Shown here: positions 63,751-64,000 of the stretch, piece after piece
Position numbering within the stretch: position 1 is the first letter of the stretch
How the letters are laid out: each line of letters starts with the position of its first letter
Origin: Bacillus proteolyticus
GTDB taxonomy: Bacteria > Bacillota > Bacilli > Bacillales > Bacillaceae_G
NCBI RefSeq assembly: GCF_001884065.1
Contig: NZ_MACH01000008.1
Span: 97,724-161,723, forward strand
DNA length: 64,000 bases
Reading direction: 5' to 3'
Position numbers and translations under genes: made by a program
Notes under the pieces: generated by a model
Databases searched by the model: none
What the model saw: only the letters and a program-made list of their open reading frames with translations
What the model was told of the DNA's origin: nothing

Positions 63751-64000
63751 GTGATCCAAATAAAGACTTAGAAAGTATGAAGAGAGAAGCAGCCCGTCAT
63801 GCGAAAGAGGAAGCGCGAAAACGTCTTGCCGCGAAACATGAGGCGGAAATGTCTAAACTTGAAGGAGAACATCGAGAAAAAGAGAAAGCGCTACCAAAAG
63901 ATAAAAAAGTTAATGTAGAAGAAGCAAAAGAAGAAGTAACGGACGAAGAAAAAGCAAAAGCGAAGGCAAAGGCCGCAGCAGCCGCAAAGGCAAAAGCGGC
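63747..64000 (+). CDS. nuoC: NADH-quinone oxidoreductase subunit C, N-terminal extension (cut by window end)
   Basis: The first 84 codons only. They encode a highly charged, low-complexity segment: [20 protein letters not shown], then [18 protein letters not shown], then [17 protein letters not shown]. The normal NuoC catalytic core has not yet begun by the window edge. The nuoC call rests on position after nuoB and overlap with it. The long Lys/Ala/Glu extension is not part of the usual 30-kDa subunit and may be a tether. Confidence 0.8.
   Translation, partial: MSDPNKDLESMKREAARHAKEEARKRLAAKHEAEMSKLEGEHREKEKALPKDKKVNVEEAKEEVTDEEKAKAKAKAAAAAKAKA

Overview
The window is a contiguous piece of a Bacillus cereus group chromosome (low GC, AT-rich spacers, strong AGGAGG-type ribosome binding sites). 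The group assignment rests on an intact plcR-papR quorum-sensing pair with PlcR boxes, three copies of a bcr1-type repeat with ATAAA/TTTAT target duplications, an 11-subunit-type nuo operon start next to the atp operon, and gene order shared with the B. subtilis ywi-ywj-ywk-ywl region. A full-length plcR argues against B. anthracis, whose plcR is known to carry a nonsense mutation; I cannot tell B. cereus, B. thuringiensis or relatives apart.

Layout: 1-7060 holds the end of agmatinase, a PTS IIC-like membrane protein, a YxeA-family protein with a Bce-type operator, an S66 peptidase, ywiB-argS and a secreted M28 aminopeptidase. 7597-11912 holds a methionine aminopeptidase and an ABC transporter/two-component operon. 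11925-13741 is the plcR locus, with a decayed divergent nprB protease gene, plcR and papR. 13758-18744 (minus strand) holds a membrane GGDEF-EAL protein, UvsE and a cardiolipin synthase. 19136-26507 is a fatty-acid beta-oxidation operon (fadF, thiolase, hydroxyacyl-CoA dehydrogenase, two acyl-CoA dehydrogenases) ending in a TetR regulator. 26662-38865 carries rpoE, pyrG with its attenuator, ywjG, spo0F, fba, murA2, glpX, rho, rpmE2, tdk and prfA. 38865-50138 carries prmC, spoIIR, ywlB, ywlC (tsaC-like), mntP, small membrane proteins, a flavin reductase, a DoxX protein, a PTS IIA, ywlE, rpiB, ywlG, glyA and upp. 50655-58059 is the complete atpZ-I-B-E-F-H-A-G-D-C operon. After two DUF975 membrane proteins and a second GGDEF-EAL protein, the window ends in nuoA-nuoB-nuoC.

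The most interesting signals are not new protein families but structure between genes. (i) A family of about 118-bp long-hairpin repeats occurs in three arrays (after rho, after tdk, before the flavin reductase), with degenerate copies inside the atp operon; an apical AAAAAGC loop is constant while the stem under it changes in a compensated way. (ii) A cluster of four perfect DnaA boxes lies at the start of ywlC, where B. subtilis also has a DnaA-box cluster. (iii) A pyrG promoter with a GGGC start and a C-rich attenuator matches CTP-sensing reiterative transcription. (iv) Several operators and leader hairpins can be read directly from sequence. No rRNA, tRNA, CRISPR array, prophage or intact insertion sequence was seen.
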